Shown: positions 35,674-45,960, counted from the stretch's first letter. The stretch is DNA of 64,000 nucleotides from Iningainema tapete BLCC-T55 (GCF_014698965.1 NZ_JACXAE010000109.1:1-64000); one strand, 5' to 3'. The notes: a model not told the origin generated them from the sequence alone. A program made the numbers and translations.

Positions 35674-36867
35674 TTAGAAAACATTCCACTCTAGAGGAAC
35701 AGTATCAACAAAAGCTCCACTGGCGGTAGTACGATCCATTAACCAAACAGCGTTCTCACCTGTTTGAGTATTGCGCCAGAAGATATCGCTTTTACCATCT
35801 TTATTGAAATCACCAACTGTCGGTTTCCAAGCGATGTCAGTTGCAGGTAGAAAAGCAGCAGTATCAACTTCTGTGCCATCCATCAACCAGGCAGTGTTTT
35901 CACCAGTATTTTCATTGTGCCAGAAGATATCAGTTTTGCCATCAGCGTTAAAATCACCAATGCTAGATTTCCAAGATGAGTCAACTTTTACCAAAGACTC
36001 CTTACTAATGAAAAGACCATTCATCAACCAAATAGAAGTTTCACTGGTTTCAGGATTACGCCAGAAAAGATCAGTTCTGCCATCGCCGTTAAAATCACCT
36101 GTGCTATAGTCCCAAGCTGGTTCAACTGTTGCTAGAGAATACTCTGATGATTTTGTTCCATTCATATACCAAACGGCGTTTTCCCCAGTAGTTTTGTTGT
36201 GCCAAAAGATATCACTGTTGCCATCACCGTTAAAATCAACAACACTATGATTCCAGGCTAAATTATAGTTAGATAAAAAAGCCGCAGTAGTAATAGTTGT
36301 GCCATTGATCAGCCAAGTAGCATTGTCACCTGTTTGAGTATTGCGCCAGAAGATATCGCTTTTACCATCACTGTTAAAGTCAGCGACATTAAAAGTCCAA
36401 TTTGAATCAATGTTCTGTAAAGAAGTCTCAGAAACAATATTTGTGCCATTCATTAGCCAAATGAGGTTATCACCTGTTGTCTGATTACGCCAGAAAATAT
36501 CTGTTTTATTATCGCCATTGAAATCAGCATAAGCAAAGTTCCAAGACGAGTCCATTTGTTTGAGGAAAGCGCCAGTTGGTTTTGTCCCATCCATCAACCA
36601 AACGGCGGTTTCACCTGTTTGAGCATTACGCCATAATTTATCTGTGTTACCGTCAGCGTTGAAATCAGCAATAACTGCTGGATTATTCAATCTTGGATTA
36701 GGGTTTTTTGTCGCTTGAACAGATCCCATCAATGATTCTTCTACAGGTTGCGCAGAATGCCCCATCCCATAAGTATTTAAATCAATGATGTCTGTCAGAC
36801 TAGTGGATAATAATGGAGATTGTAAGCCACTTGAATTTGTACTTAAGGTATTTTCAGATGCCAACAT
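35674..36867 (-). CDS. FG-GAP/VCBS repeat protein, seven repeats (paralogue 1)
   Basis: A 397-residue protein built from seven ~50-residue units, each of the type DFNxDGxxDIFWRN...TGENAVWLMDGT. The DxNxDGxxD loop is a calcium-binding FG-GAP motif as in integrin alpha propellers. Seven units would close one seven-bladed beta-propeller. The first ~60 residues are Ser/Thr/Asn-rich and lack a recognisable Sec or Tat signal, so the route of export, if any, is unclear. Two paralogues follow upstream on the same strand. The function is unknown; such propellers often mediate adhesion or carbohydrate binding. Confidence 0.9.
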   Translation of the reverse strand: MLASENTLSTNSSGLQSPLLSTSLTDIIDLNTYGMGHSAQPVEESLMGSVQATKNPNPRLNNPAVIADFNADGNTDKLWRNAQTGETAVWLMDGTKPTGAFLKQMDSSWNFAYADFNGDNKTDIFWRNQTTGDNLIWLMNGTNIVSETSLQNIDSNWTFNVADFNSDGKSDIFWRNTQTGDNATWLINGTTITTAAFLSNYNLAWNHSVVDFNGDGNSDIFWHNKTTGENAVWYMNGTKSSEYSLATVEPAWDYSTGDFNGDGRTDLFWRNPETSETSIWLMNGLFISKESLVKVDSSWKSSIGDFNADGKTDIFWHNENTGENTAWLMDGTEVDTAAFLPATDIAWKPTVGDFNKDGKSDIFWRNTQTGENAVWLMDRTTASGAFVDTVPLEWNVF

Positions 36868-36956
36868 AATGTTCTTTTGCTTTGGTATTTATACATCTTT
36901 TATCTATTTTTTTTATATGTTTCTGTTAAGGCATAACATCTATAAAGATCCGATAA

Positions 36957-36990
36957 AGAACCCCGACAACTTCTGCAAAGTCGGGGTTCT
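36957..36990 (-). terminator. hairpin downstream of FG-GAP paralogue 2
   Basis: AGAACCCCGAC pairs with GTCGGGGTTCT around a 12-base loop, ten bases after the minus-strand stop at 37000. The core resembles the family B palindromes but the loop is longer. Probably terminates paralogue 2. Confidence 0.65.
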
Positions 36991-36999
36991 AATTTTTGC

Positions 37000-38211
37000 C
37001 TAGAATGTGAACCACTGAGGAGCAAGTGTTGGCAGAGCAGTACCAGTAGCGTTAGTACCATTCATTTGCCAAACAGCGTTTTCTCCAGTTTGGTAATTAC
37101 GCCAGACGAGATCGGTTTTACCATCAGCGTCAACATCAGAGATACTAGCTTTCCAGGCTGGGCTAAGGGTTGACAAAGATGCAGCACTAGCAACGTTAGC
37201 ACCATCCATTAACCAAACAGCGTTCTCTCCAGTTTGTTCATTCCGCCAAAACAGATCGGTTTTACCATCACCGTTAAAATCACCAACACTAGACTCCCAG
37301 CCTGCGCCAAGTGTAGGTAGAGCAGTTGCACTAGCAACATTTGCGCCATTCATGAGCCACATGAGGTTCTCACCGGTTGACTTATTGCGCCAAACCACGT
37401 CTGTTTGATAGTCAAGGTTGAAATCACCGTAAGTAGCTTCCCATTCTGGAGCCAATGTTGGTAATGCTGTTGCAGTGGCATTTGTGCCATTCATTGTCCA
37501 AGCCAAATTTTCACCGGTTTTGGTGTTTTTCCAGTGGATGTCTGTTTTGCCATCACGGTTAAATTCAACAACACTAGCTGTCCAATCTGTACCTAATGTT
37601 TCTAGAGCAGTTGCACTAGCAACATTTGCGCCATCCATTAGCCACATAGCATTCTCTCCGGTTTGAATATTGCGCCAGAGAACGTCTGTTTTGCGATCGC
37701 CATTAAAATCGGCAATATCCATAGTCCACTCTGGACTTTGTGTCGCCACAGCTACTTCGCTGACAATATTGGCGCCATCCATCAACCAAATGAGGTTCTC
37801 ACCGGTGTTACTATTACGCCAAATTAGGTCTGTTTTATTATCAGCGTTGAAATCAGCAATATTCAAATTCCACTCTGAACCTAGAGTCTTTACAGCAGTG
37901 TTAGAAGCAATATTTGTACCATTCATTAACCAAATGGCATTTTCACCAGTTTGAGAGTTCCGCCAGAACCTATCATTGAAACCGTCACCGTTAAAATCAG
38001 TAAAAATTGCCGAACTAGTAAAGATCGGATTAGGATTCTTCAGCGTAGGAGATATTGCTGTCTCTGATGGTTGTTCATTGATTGATTGTGAAGAACCCAA
38101 GTACAAATCAGTATTTAAATCATTATTTGCAAAACTATTTGTCTGAGTAAAACTACTTGTTTGTAATGCAGTAGGACTTGCAGAGCCGAGGTTACTGTTT
38201 GATGTAAACAT
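37000..38211 (-). CDS. FG-GAP/VCBS repeat protein, seven repeats (paralogue 2)
   Basis: A 403-residue paralogue of its neighbours with the same layout: an unstructured N-terminus of ~75 residues without a signal peptide, then seven FG-GAP units (for example DFNGDGKTDLFWRNEQTGEN). Some calcium loops have drifted, such as VEFNRDGKTD in the fourth and SDVDADGKTD in the seventh unit, so not every site need bind calcium. A hairpin follows its stop and 329 bases precede its start, so each paralogue seems to be a separate transcript. Gene duplication explains the cluster. Confidence 0.9.
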   Translation of the reverse strand: MFTSNSNLGSASPTALQTSSFTQTNSFANNDLNTDLYLGSSQSINEQPSETAISPTLKNPNPIFTSSAIFTDFNGDGFNDRFWRNSQTGENAIWLMNGTNIASNTAVKTLGSEWNLNIADFNADNKTDLIWRNSNTGENLIWLMDGANIVSEVAVATQSPEWTMDIADFNGDRKTDVLWRNIQTGENAMWLMDGANVASATALETLGTDWTASVVEFNRDGKTDIHWKNTKTGENLAWTMNGTNATATALPTLAPEWEATYGDFNLDYQTDVVWRNKSTGENLMWLMNGANVASATALPTLGAGWESSVGDFNGDGKTDLFWRNEQTGENAVWLMDGANVASAASLSTLSPAWKASISDVDADGKTDLVWRNYQTGENAVWQMNGTNATGTALPTLAPQWFTF

Positions 38212-38540
38212 TTTGTTTGGTGAACATTAGCGGTTATAAATCTTTTAACTGCTAATCAAAAATAAATTCAAGTGTTTAATAAGAACATCTGCTATTGTTT
38301 AATATTTTTTTTATAAAAGATGTTATTCAATAACACTTACTATGTGTTAATTAATCTGTTGAAAAAAAAACAAGATTGAGCTAATAATTTTAATTATGTT
38401 TAATATTTTATTTATGATTTAATTGAAAAAGAACTCAGAACTCAGTAGTCAGAAAAAATTCAAATTATACACCTAATAAAATAAAGCCTGCGTAGGCAGG
38501 CTTTGTATGTATAGCTGCACCCTTATAGGGTGCTTTCTTG
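38212..38540. other. 329-base AT-rich spacer between FG-GAP paralogues
   Basis: Holds the terminator at 38483-38504 for paralogue 3 and the promoter region of paralogue 2. The rest is AT-rich with no gene recognised. Confidence 0.6.
38483..38504 (-). terminator. intrinsic terminator of FG-GAP paralogue 3
   Basis: AAAGCCTGC pairs perfectly with GCAGGCTTT around a 4-base loop. On the minus strand it is followed by a T-rich tail. It lies 36 bases after the stop at 38541. Confidence 0.88.
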
Positions 38541-39707
38541 TTAAAAAGTATAAGAATTCCATTCAGGGGCAACTGACAGCAGAAAAGAGCCAGTAGCGTT
38601 TGTGCCATTCATAATCCAAGCGGCATTCACGCCTGTTTCCTCATTGCGCCAGAAGATATCGGTTTTGCCATCACCATTAAAATCGGCAACGCCCGCAGTC
38701 CAAAATCTCTCAAGTTCTGGCGTTGTATCAAGCCGTGGCAGAAAAGAACCAGTGGCGTTTGTGCCATCCATAATCCAGGTAGCGTTTTCAAATGTTTCTT
38801 TATTCCGCCAGAAAACATCAGTTTTGCCATCGCCGTTAAAATCGACAATTAAGAAATTCCAGTCTGTACTTAGTGTGGGTAAAAAAGAGCCAGCAGGGGG
38901 GTTTGCACCATCCATAATCCAGGTAGCACTTTGAGATGTTTCCTGATTGCGCCAGAAAACATCAGTTTTGCCATCACCGTTGAAATCTGCAAGAGATGGA
39001 ATCCAAGTTGTATCTAGTTGTGGCAGAGAAGTTTGATTCTGATTGATGATATTGGCACCATCCATGAGCCAAAGTTGGTTTTCACCAGTTTCAGTATTGC
39101 GCCAGAATACATCCGTCTTATTATCGCCATTAAAATCGGCACTAACTGGACTATTTAAATCCTTGATGAGTGGAACCCACTTTGTGTCTAGTGTCGGCAA
39201 AAAAACTTGAGCAGTAATATTTGTGCCATCCATGAGCCAAGCTTGGTTCTCACCAGTCTGGATGTTGCGCCAGAATATATCTGTCTTACTATCACCGTTC
39301 AAATCGACAATTAGAGGTGCCCAAACTGGATCGAGTGACGATGACAGGTTAGTGGGAGTCGCATTTGTGCCGTCTATCAGCCAAATTATGTTTTGACCAT
39401 CTTCTAGATCGTTCCAGAAGAGATCGGTTTTACCATCGCCATTGAAATCGGCAAACTCAAAAAACCAGGGTGAGCCAAGTGTGGGTAGAAAAGCTCCAGT
39501 AGGGTTTGTACCATCCATGATCCAGACGGCATTTTTACCGATATCCGCCTGAGACTGCCCTTGAGTTGGTTCGTTTTGCCAGAAGACATCGGTTTTACCA
39601 TCACCGTTAAAATCTGGAATCATCCAAGCTTTATTAAGTATACGATTAGGATTTGCTGTCGCTGGTTGAGGGCTTTGATCTATACCGATGATATTGGACT
39701 CGGACAT
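38541..39707 (-). CDS. FG-GAP/VCBS repeat protein, seven repeats (paralogue 3)
   Basis: A 388-residue paralogue with a shorter N-terminal lead (about 30 residues) and seven FG-GAP units with well-kept calcium loops (six of seven read DFNGDxKTD). Between units the spacer lengths vary more than in paralogues 1 and 2, with two insertions (for example GQSQADIGKN). No signal peptide is seen. It is the furthest upstream of the three and has its own terminator. It could be secreted through a C-terminal signal route, but no type I transporter gene is in the window. Confidence 0.9.
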   Translation of the reverse strand: MSESNIIGIDQSPQPATANPNRILNKAWMIPDFNGDGKTDVFWQNEPTQGQSQADIGKNAVWIMDGTNPTGAFLPTLGSPWFFEFADFNGDGKTDLFWNDLEDGQNIIWLIDGTNATPTNLSSSLDPVWAPLIVDLNGDSKTDIFWRNIQTGENQAWLMDGTNITAQVFLPTLDTKWVPLIKDLNSPVSADFNGDNKTDVFWRNTETGENQLWLMDGANIINQNQTSLPQLDTTWIPSLADFNGDGKTDVFWRNQETSQSATWIMDGANPPAGSFLPTLSTDWNFLIVDFNGDGKTDVFWRNKETFENATWIMDGTNATGSFLPRLDTTPELERFWTAGVADFNGDGKTDIFWRNEETGVNAAWIMNGTNATGSFLLSVAPEWNSYTF

Positions 39708-39858
39708 TTTTTCAGAGTGTAAAGAATAACAACTATAAATCTTTAACGGATTTACTAGATATTGTCAAGCTTTATACCAAAAAAAAACAGCTACAATTTT
39801 TTCTTCTGTTTTACTTATTTTTATTTTTCTAGCGATTTCTGCTGTTGCTAATAAAAAT

Positions 39859-39882
39859 GGGTATGGTGTTTGAACCATACCC
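39859..39882 (-). terminator. intrinsic terminator of ftsH
   Basis: GGGTATGGT pairs with ACCATACCC around a 6-base loop. The minus strand continues with a TTTTTATT tail. It lies 28 bases beyond the ftsH stop. Confidence 0.9.
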
Positions 39883-39909
39883 AAGTAATACTTAGTTTGA
39901 AAAAGACGA

Positions 39910-41796
39910 TTAAAACTGTGGTACGTATTGTGGCTTTTCAGGTACGCTAGTGTACTCAGCTACAATCTGCCGGAATTGTTCACCATCTATGGTTTCTTTT
40001 TCAATCAGCAGATCTACCAAGCGATCCACGACAAAGCGATTTTCTCGCATCAAGCGCTTTGCTGTTTCGTAACAATCTTCAACAATGACGCGGACTTGAG
40101 CATCAATCCGCGAGGCTATAGCCTCCGAATATTCAGAGCGAGTCATCCAATCACGTCCCAAGAACACTTCTCCTGTCTGGCTTTCCAAAGACAAAGGTCC
40201 TAAATCAGACATCCCGAATCGGGTTACCATTTGCCGTGCCATGTTAGTCACTTGTTGCAAGTCATTGCCTGCACCTGTGGTCACTTCCGCAGTACCAAAA
40301 ATTATATCTTCAGCAGCGCGACCACCTAAAGCACCAGTAATTCGTGCTTTCAACTGAGAACGAGAAATTAACCCTTGTTCGTCATTGGGCATAAACCAAG
40401 TCAAACCCTGTGCTTGTCCTCGCGGAATCAAAGTAACTTTTTGTACAGGGTCGTGGTCTTTAAGTACAGTACCCACCAAAGCATGTCCCACTTCATGATA
40501 AGCAATTAAGCGTTTGCTCTTGCTATCTACTAAAGGAGTACCTTCCATCCCAGCGACAACTCTATCCACAGCATCATCAATTTCTGTTAAGGTGATGCCT
40601 TCTTTACGACGACGCGCTGTCAAAATTGCCGCTTCGTTGAGTAGGTTAGCTAAGTCAGCCCCAGTAAAACCAGGAGTGCGACGAGCGATCGCTTCTAAGG
40701 AAACTGTTGGATCTAACTTCTTATTCCGGGCATGGACTTTTAAAATTTCCAAACGACCTTTAATGTCGGGCGCATCTACAGTTACTTGCCTGTCAAAACG
40801 TCCTGGACGTAGTAATGCCGCGTCTAAAACATCGGGACGGTTAGTAGCAGCAATAATAATGATGCCAGTATTTCCTTCAAACCCGTCCATTTCGGTGAGC
40901 AATTGGTTGAGGGTTTGTTCGCGTTCATCGTTACCACCACCAATTCCCGCACCCCGCTGTCTTCCTACAGCGTCGATTTCATCAATAAAGATGATACAAG
41001 GAGCGTTATCTTTAGCTTTTTTGAACAAGTCGCGTACACGGGAAGCACCCACACCCACGAACATTTCGACAAATTCCGAACCGGAAATACTAAAGAAGGG
41101 TACACCAGCTTCGCCTGCGATCGCTTTTGCGAGCAAAGTTTTACCAGTTCCAGGAGGTCCTACTAACAGCACTCCTTTAGGAATCCGTGCGCCAACTGCT
41201 GTAAATTTTTCGGGCTGTTTAAGGAAAGTAACAACTTCTTGCAGTTCTTCTTTAGCTTCTTCAATCCCTGCTACGTCGTCAAATTTCACTCCGGTTTTTG
41301 CCTCCATTTGGAAGCGTGCCTTGGATTTACCGAAGTTCATAGCTTGACCGGGCCCACCAGGAATGTTGCTAGAACGGCGGAACAAAAAGAACAGTCCGGT
41401 AATCAATAGAATTGGGAAAATTAGATTACCCAAAAGTCCCCAGATTGCGCCATCATTGCGCATGGGGTGGGCATCAAAGCTAATTCCTTTGTCTTTGAGC
41501 TTGGTAATTAGCTCAGGAGCGCTCACAGGTAGATCGACTCTTACTCTTTGTACGCGGTTGTCCAGTTCTGGATCAACGGCTTCGACTATTGCTGTCCTAC
41601 CACCTTCATAAAGGTCAACACTTGTCACCCGATTGGAATCTAAGTATTCCAAAAAGCGACCATAAGTCATGCGCGTACTGGCGGCATTCTTACTCATATC
41701 TGTAGGCGCACTACTAAATGCTCCTTGCCAGAAGAAAAAGCCAATTAATAAAGCAGGTAATGTCCAAAGTACTAGGACTTTCCAAGAAAATTTCAT
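39910..41796 (-). CDS. ftsH: ATP-dependent zinc metalloprotease FtsH
   Basis: A 628-residue membrane-bound AAA protease that degrades damaged membrane proteins; cyanobacterial members act in photosystem II repair and regulator turnover. Helix 1 lies at about 8-23 and helix 2 at about 117-138. The AAA module has Walker A GPPGTGKT (213-220), Walker B IIFIDEID and the arginine finger region RPGRFDRQV. The protease domain has HEVGH (near 434) with a downstream acidic zinc ligand region. All catalytic parts are intact. A Shine-Dalgarno AAGGGAG precedes ATG 41796. The long N-terminal lumenal domain resembles the FtsH2/FtsH type, but the paralogue was not fixed. Confidence 0.97.
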   Translation of the reverse strand: MKFSWKVLVLWTLPALLIGFFFWQGAFSSAPTDMSKNAASTRMTYGRFLEYLDSNRVTSVDLYEGGRTAIVEAVDPELDNRVQRVRVDLPVSAPELITKLKDKGISFDAHPMRNDGAIWGLLGNLIFPILLITGLFFLFRRSSNIPGGPGQAMNFGKSKARFQMEAKTGVKFDDVAGIEEAKEELQEVVTFLKQPEKFTAVGARIPKGVLLVGPPGTGKTLLAKAIAGEAGVPFFSISGSEFVEMFVGVGASRVRDLFKKAKDNAPCIIFIDEIDAVGRQRGAGIGGGNDEREQTLNQLLTEMDGFEGNTGIIIIAATNRPDVLDAALLRPGRFDRQVTVDAPDIKGRLEILKVHARNKKLDPTVSLEAIARRTPGFTGADLANLLNEAAILTARRRKEGITLTEIDDAVDRVVAGMEGTPLVDSKSKRLIAYHEVGHALVGTVLKDHDPVQKVTLIPRGQAQGLTWFMPNDEQGLISRSQLKARITGALGGRAAEDIIFGTAEVTTGAGNDLQQVTNMARQMVTRFGMSDLGPLSLESQTGEVFLGRDWMTRSEYSEAIASRIDAQVRVIVEDCYETAKRLMRENRFVVDRLVDLLIEKETIDGEQFRQIVAEYTSVPEKPQYVPQF

Positions 41797-42076
41797 CTAA
41801 AACTCCCTTGTGCGTTGTGGAAACCGTGCGCTTAAACCACCCACGGAGGAAACATGACACGGCGCGTAAATGCACGCCGTCCCCAACTAGGGGAGATGTC
41901 TATAACTACGTTTTTTATTCAAGATGTGACGGCGATCGCCCGAACACTAACTTTAGCGTCGGTGAACAGTAACATCATTAATAATCTTAATTAAATTTAA
42001 CTTAATTTTGCTCTTATTTACTATAGGTAAATTGCTAATTGCCACAACAGAGGGTGTGGGGTATAGTGACTTTTAG

Positions 42077-42222
42077 TCAAACCGAGTCTGGATCAATTCC
42101 TTGTTTGCGGAGCAATTGTGCCAATGATGCTGCTCTTTGCCATCAGGCTGGGTGATAATTTCAGTTCGCCAGCCCCGTTCAGCAAAGTCTTCTGATAAAT
42201 CTGGGGATGTGGTGGCTATCAT
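42077..42222 (-). pseudogene. internally deleted Uma2 gene relic
   Basis: From ATG 42222 the frame reads MIATTSPDLSEDFAERGWRT and EIITQPDGKEQ, an N-terminus I associate with Uma2 (DUF820) proteins. Soon after, the other frame gives QRAASLAQLLRKQGIDPDSV and a stop at 42077-42079, the typical C-terminal tail of the same family. The ~150-residue middle with the nuclease core is missing and the ends are joined out of frame. This looks like a deletion remnant, not a functional gene. Confidence 0.65.
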
Positions 42223-42260
42223 TATAAATACCTCTGGTATTGTCAGCGAATATAAGACCT

Positions 42261-42761
42261 TTACTTAACTTTTGTAACTTCTAAGGTGTAAGGTAAATAC
42301 TGGTCTTTTTTGTAGGAACCAATCCAAATATTATAAGTTCCTGGAAGCCATTCACCAATGATACCAGGATTTTTACCATCAAAATCATCATTACACCAGC
42401 TACCGCCAGGACCACTAATTACTAAAGTAGTATCTTCTGGACTTTCTACTTTAATTTTTAAATAGTCGAATTTACTTGTTAATTCTAAGGTATGGTCTGG
42501 TTTTTGATCAAAAAATCCAGTACATGGCCCTGTGGGAGTTTCTCCTCTACCAGCAACTTGCCTTCCTGTTAATGTGCCACCGCTCATACCACGTACTGTC
42601 CAAGGATCTGGGGAAAACTTGCGCCCGATAGTCACATCCCCAAAAAATATGGGCATTGGCGTCTCCTGAGCATGAAGCTTGGCATCAATCACTGATGTGA
42701 ACGCCAGTGTAACTATTAAGAACGATAATCTTATCTTTCGGTTAATCACTTTTGTTGGCAT
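42261..42761 (-). CDS. small secreted protein, family shared with 52954-53385
   Basis: A 166-residue protein with a Sec-type signal (RLSFLIVTLAFTSVIDAKLHA, cleavage near AQE). The mature part has FSPDPWTVRGMSGGTLTG, a pair of cysteines (GPCTG, SWCND) that may form a disulfide, and a beta-rich end with ISGPGGSWC and GEWLPGTYNIWIGSYKK. The protein at 52954-53385 follows the same pattern, so both belong to one cyanobacterial family of periplasmic or extracellular proteins. The function is unknown. The layout resembles small beta-sandwich domains. It is flanked by the Uma2 relic and gltX. Confidence 0.75.
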   Translation of the reverse strand: MPTKVINRKIRLSFLIVTLAFTSVIDAKLHAQETPMPIFFGDVTIGRKFSPDPWTVRGMSGGTLTGRQVAGRGETPTGPCTGFFDQKPDHTLELTSKFDYLKIKVESPEDTTLVISGPGGSWCNDDFDGKNPGIIGEWLPGTYNIWIGSYKKDQYLPYTLEVTKVK

Positions 42762-42935
42762 TCTTATTACACTATTTTGTCAGTGTTTTTGATGACATGA
42801 ATTTTACACAACAAGTTCCCGTTTTGGGGGTATTTGACTATTTATTTTTTCCGGGAAGATCTTGATTGGGGGAGTAAGGGAGTGGGGGAGAAGATCAACT
42901 CTAATTCTCCCGTGCCCCCCTACTCCTGTGCTCCC

Positions 42936-44369
42936 CTACTTCCCTATTGCCTGAGACAAACGTGGCAAATCTTGACCGATTTGATTGAGCAATAACCAAG
43001 ATTGAATCAGATCGGGACCATGTAAATCTCCTGTGAGGGCGGCTCGCAGCGATCGCATGATTAAACCTTTCTTAACTTTTTGCTCTTTCACCACTTGTTG
43101 GATTATGTCTTGCGCAACACTTTCACTAAGTTGCTGTTGCTCTAAAAGGGTGATAATTCCTTGGAGAGCGGTGGCAGAACCTTCTTGATTTAGTTGTGCT
43201 GAAGCTTCATCGCTATACTCAATGTCGGTAAAAAACAGTTGAGTCATGGTTACAGCATCTTTCAACCGCGTTAAACTCTGTTGAATTAATGTTGTTAGCT
43301 GCTCTAACCAAGTGCGATCGCGTCCTGCTGTAAATTCATACCCAGCTTCTTGCCAATATGGTATGAGTAAATCTGTCAATTGATCTACTGGCATACGGTG
43401 GATATACTGGCTATTCAACCAATCCAGTTTTGCCCAGTCAAACTTTGCACCTGCTTTATTAACTCGTTCAAAGCTAAATTGCTTTGCCGCTTCTTCTAGG
43501 GTAAAAATTTCCTGAGTTGAATCTGGCGGTGACCAACCCAGCAATGTCATATAATTCACTAAGGCAGGTGCCGTAAACCCCATAGACTTGAAGTCAGAGA
43601 TTGATGTTACTCCATCTCGCTTGGATAGTTTGCGCCCTTCCATATTCAGAATCAAAGGCGCGTGCGCAAACTCTGGCACTTTTGATTCCATCGCTTCATA
43701 CAACAGAATTTGCTTCGGCGTGTTCGAGATGTGATCTTCTCCTCGGATGACATGGGTAATTTGCATATCCATGTCATCAACCACAACAGCAAAATTGTAC
43801 AGTGGCTGACCAATCCCATCTGCTGCGGCACGAGCAATCACCATATCTCCGCCTAAATCACTACCGCGCCAAACCATCTTACCCCGTACTAGATCATTCC
43901 AGATGATTTCTCTGTCATCTTCTATTTTAAAGCGAATGACAAAGCTTCGTCCTTCGGCTTTGTATGCTGCTTCTTGTTCTGGTGTCAGGTTGCGGTGACG
44001 GTTATCGTAACGGGGAGCCTCGTTTTTAGCTTTTTGAATTTCTCGCAAAGCATCTAGTTCTTCTGTGGTGGTGTAGCAGCGGTAAGCTAACCCTTTTTCT
44101 AAGAGGGTTTTAACTGCTTGTTTGTAAATTTCTAATCGTGAGGATTGGAAAAATGGACCCTCATCCCAGTTTAGTCCTAACCATTGCAATCCTTGGACAA
44201 TGTTTTCGGTGTATTCTGGACGCGATCGCTCAAGATCAGTGTCTTCTACACGTAAGATGAATTTACCGCCATGATGACGGGCGAACAACCAGTTAAATAC
44301 AGCAGTTCTTGCTGTACCAATGTGTAAATTCCCAGTTGGACTGGGTGCGATACGGACTCTTACAGTCAC
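42936..44369 (-). CDS. gltX: glutamate-tRNA ligase
   Basis: A 477-residue class I aminoacyl-tRNA synthetase that charges tRNA-Glu (in cyanobacteria generally also tRNA-Gln, which is then amidated). The HIGH-type motif is [13 protein letters not shown] (17-29) and the KMSKS-type motif is KLSKRDG (about 250). The [17 protein letters not shown] segment and C-terminal anticodon-binding region are present. The start is GTG 44369 ([13 protein letters not shown]). It reads away from the tRNA-Asp gene located 118 bases upstream. Confidence 0.97.
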   Translation of the reverse strand: MTVRVRIAPSPTGNLHIGTARTAVFNWLFARHHGGKFILRVEDTDLERSRPEYTENIVQGLQWLGLNWDEGPFFQSSRLEIYKQAVKTLLEKGLAYRCYTTTEELDALREIQKAKNEAPRYDNRHRNLTPEQEAAYKAEGRSFVIRFKIEDDREIIWNDLVRGKMVWRGSDLGGDMVIARAAADGIGQPLYNFAVVVDDMDMQITHVIRGEDHISNTPKQILLYEAMESKVPEFAHAPLILNMEGRKLSKRDGVTSISDFKSMGFTAPALVNYMTLLGWSPPDSTQEIFTLEEAAKQFSFERVNKAGAKFDWAKLDWLNSQYIHRMPVDQLTDLLIPYWQEAGYEFTAGRDRTWLEQLTTLIQQSLTRLKDAVTMTQLFFTDIEYSDEASAQLNQEGSATALQGIITLLEQQQLSESVAQDIIQQVVKEQKVKKGLIMRSLRAALTGDLHGPDLIQSWLLLNQIGQDLPRLSQAIGK

Positions 44370-44450
44370 AGTTTATTCTCTCTTTTGCAAATCTAATTTA
44401 CTACTATATAACTGATGCTTTGGCAGATTTCTCGCCACATTTCACATATG

Positions 44451-44479
44451 ATAGAGACGCTCCGCCGGGGCGTCTCTAC
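44451..44479. repeat. palindromic repeat, family A
   Basis: TAGAGACGC-TCC facing GGGGCGTCTCTA, less perfect in the centre than other copies. It lies between gltX and tRNA-Asp, 8 bases from the tRNA 3' end, and may serve as its terminator. Confidence 0.85.
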
Positions 44480-44486
44480 AAAAAAA

Positions 44487-44560
44487 CGGGACTGACGGGG
44501 CTCGAACCCGCAACTTCCGCCGTGACAGGGCGGTGCTCTAACCAATTGAACTACAGTCCC
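44487..44560 (-). tRNA. tRNA-Asp (anticodon GTC)
   Basis: A 74-nt minus-strand gene that folds into a full cloverleaf. The acceptor stem pairs GGGACUG with CAGUCCC, with discriminator G. The anticodon arm CCGCC-CUGUCAC-GGCGG gives anticodon GUC. The T arm carries GCGGGUUCGAGCCCCGU. CCA is not encoded. Confidence 0.96.
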
Positions 44561-44629
44561 TCAACTGGTACTTTTCTATAATAATTACTCTGAGCTTAAT
44601 TGTCAAGGATTTTTTCAAACAAAATTACC

Positions 44630-45691
44630 CTAATTAGCCAAACGAGCATAAATTGCTGGTGCATTGTTTCTCAGGTCATCTAAAAGAGCGATCGCACTCG
44701 TTCCGGCATTACGTAGATACCTTCGTTGTGTATTTGGTTCTGCAAGCATTCCACCACTGTGGTGAATACCAACCACTTGAAAATCATCATCGAAAACAGG
44801 CGATCCTGATGAACCTGGTTCTGTACTTGTCGTATATTGCAATACTTGCTTGTCTGCGTAAGCAACAAAGTTGTTCTGTATAGAGATTTTCTTCAGATGA
44901 CCGCCTGGATGTTGAATTATGGCTACGCGCTCATCTTGCCGCATCAACTTACTTTTAAAGATTAAGGGTTTGCCGAAATTGAGTGAATCCTTCAAGGTTA
45001 TTACTGTATAATCCAGTTCTTTGTTAGTATAAAAAGCACCTTCAGGTAAAGTGCCAATAGTTTGTGTTGGACACTCTTTACCGTTGATATCCAGTTGATA
45101 ATTAAAGCTACAATTACTTTCTTCCGCTACTTCCTGACTTTCAATAACGTGATTGTTTGTCATCAATAAATCAGATGCAATCATAAACCCCGTACCTAAA
45201 CCGTTGGGAGTAGCTATACGAACTACAGCTTTTGATGCTTCCAAAGCCAAGTTTAAAATGTAAATATCACGTAACGTATTTTCCCCAATAATCTTTTCTT
45301 TGATATCGGCTGTACTATCCATTCCCTTCCAGTTATTAATTCCACGGCTAGGACTAGCTGGAACATCAAGGGGATAATTTTGAAAAAGTTCAACTATAAA
45401 ATCTTTATCCTCATCCCCTGTATAGGGCTGAATATAGTTGAGAAAGACAGCAAGGGCTTCTTTATCATAAGCAACTCGTCCAAATTGCGATAAAAATCTT
45501 ACTACTTCCACAGAGACACCCATTGGCGTACCATCCAACTCTAACCGCGCCAAAATAACATCTGCTTGAGCTACACCTTGTAATGCACCTGCAACTAGAC
45601 GACGGCGATCGCGTACATTAGCAAAGTCGGGTAAATTCTGCACAATGCGGGTGAGGCGTTGGAAGTCAGGCTGGGATAGTTGGACAGTCAA
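44630..45691 (-). CDS. trypsin-like serine protease with N-terminal effector-associated-type domain
   Basis: A 353-residue protein in two parts. Residues ~5-105 form a small all-helical domain (DFQRLTRIVQNLPDFANVRD...RLELDGTPMGVSVEVVRFL) that lines up with the N-terminus of the TPR protein at 46826-48292. This looks like an effector-associated domain (EAD), a homotypic adaptor of bacterial conflict systems. Residues ~150-345 form a chymotrypsin-fold protease with His181 (TNNHVIE), Asp227 (ELDYTVI) and Ser295 (EPGSSGSP), so the triad is complete. There is no signal peptide, so it is likely cytoplasmic. The start is TTG 45691, preceded by AGGAG. It probably acts as a triggered effector protease. 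Confidence 0.85.
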   Translation of the reverse strand: MTVQLSQPDFQRLTRIVQNLPDFANVRDRRRLVAGALQGVAQADVILARLELDGTPMGVSVEVVRFLSQFGRVAYDKEALAVFLNYIQPYTGDEDKDFIVELFQNYPLDVPASPSRGINNWKGMDSTADIKEKIIGENTLRDIYILNLALEASKAVVRIATPNGLGTGFMIASDLLMTNNHVIESQEVAEESNCSFNYQLDINGKECPTQTIGTLPEGAFYTNKELDYTVITLKDSLNFGKPLIFKSKLMRQDERVAIIQHPGGHLKKISIQNNFVAYADKQVLQYTTSTEPGSSGSPVFDDDFQVVGIHHSGGMLAEPNTQRRYLRNAGTSAIALLDDLRNNAPAIYARLAN

Positions 45692-45960
45692 TGTTATTAC
45701 TCCTATAACAAGTATAAATTTGGTATTTAGTACACATTGGCAAAGTGTTACTTTATTGTAAATATTGGGTTTGCTAGTTGAAAGGGTAGAATGTATATTT
45801 AAGTATTACATAAATAAAAATTAATATAAAATCACATCATAATAAATATATAATTGTCCGAAATTGCAAGTAGAAAGCTTGTTTAAGTTAAATATAGCGC
45901 CCAAAAATTAAATTCTTTGTAAGAAAGTCAACTTATATACACGCTCAGCCACGTGAAAGT

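Noticed and set aside
40514-41347. 277-codon plus-strand frame opposite ftsH
   Set aside because: Lies entirely antisense to the conserved AAA and protease domains of ftsH and has no domain features; a mirror of codon bias.
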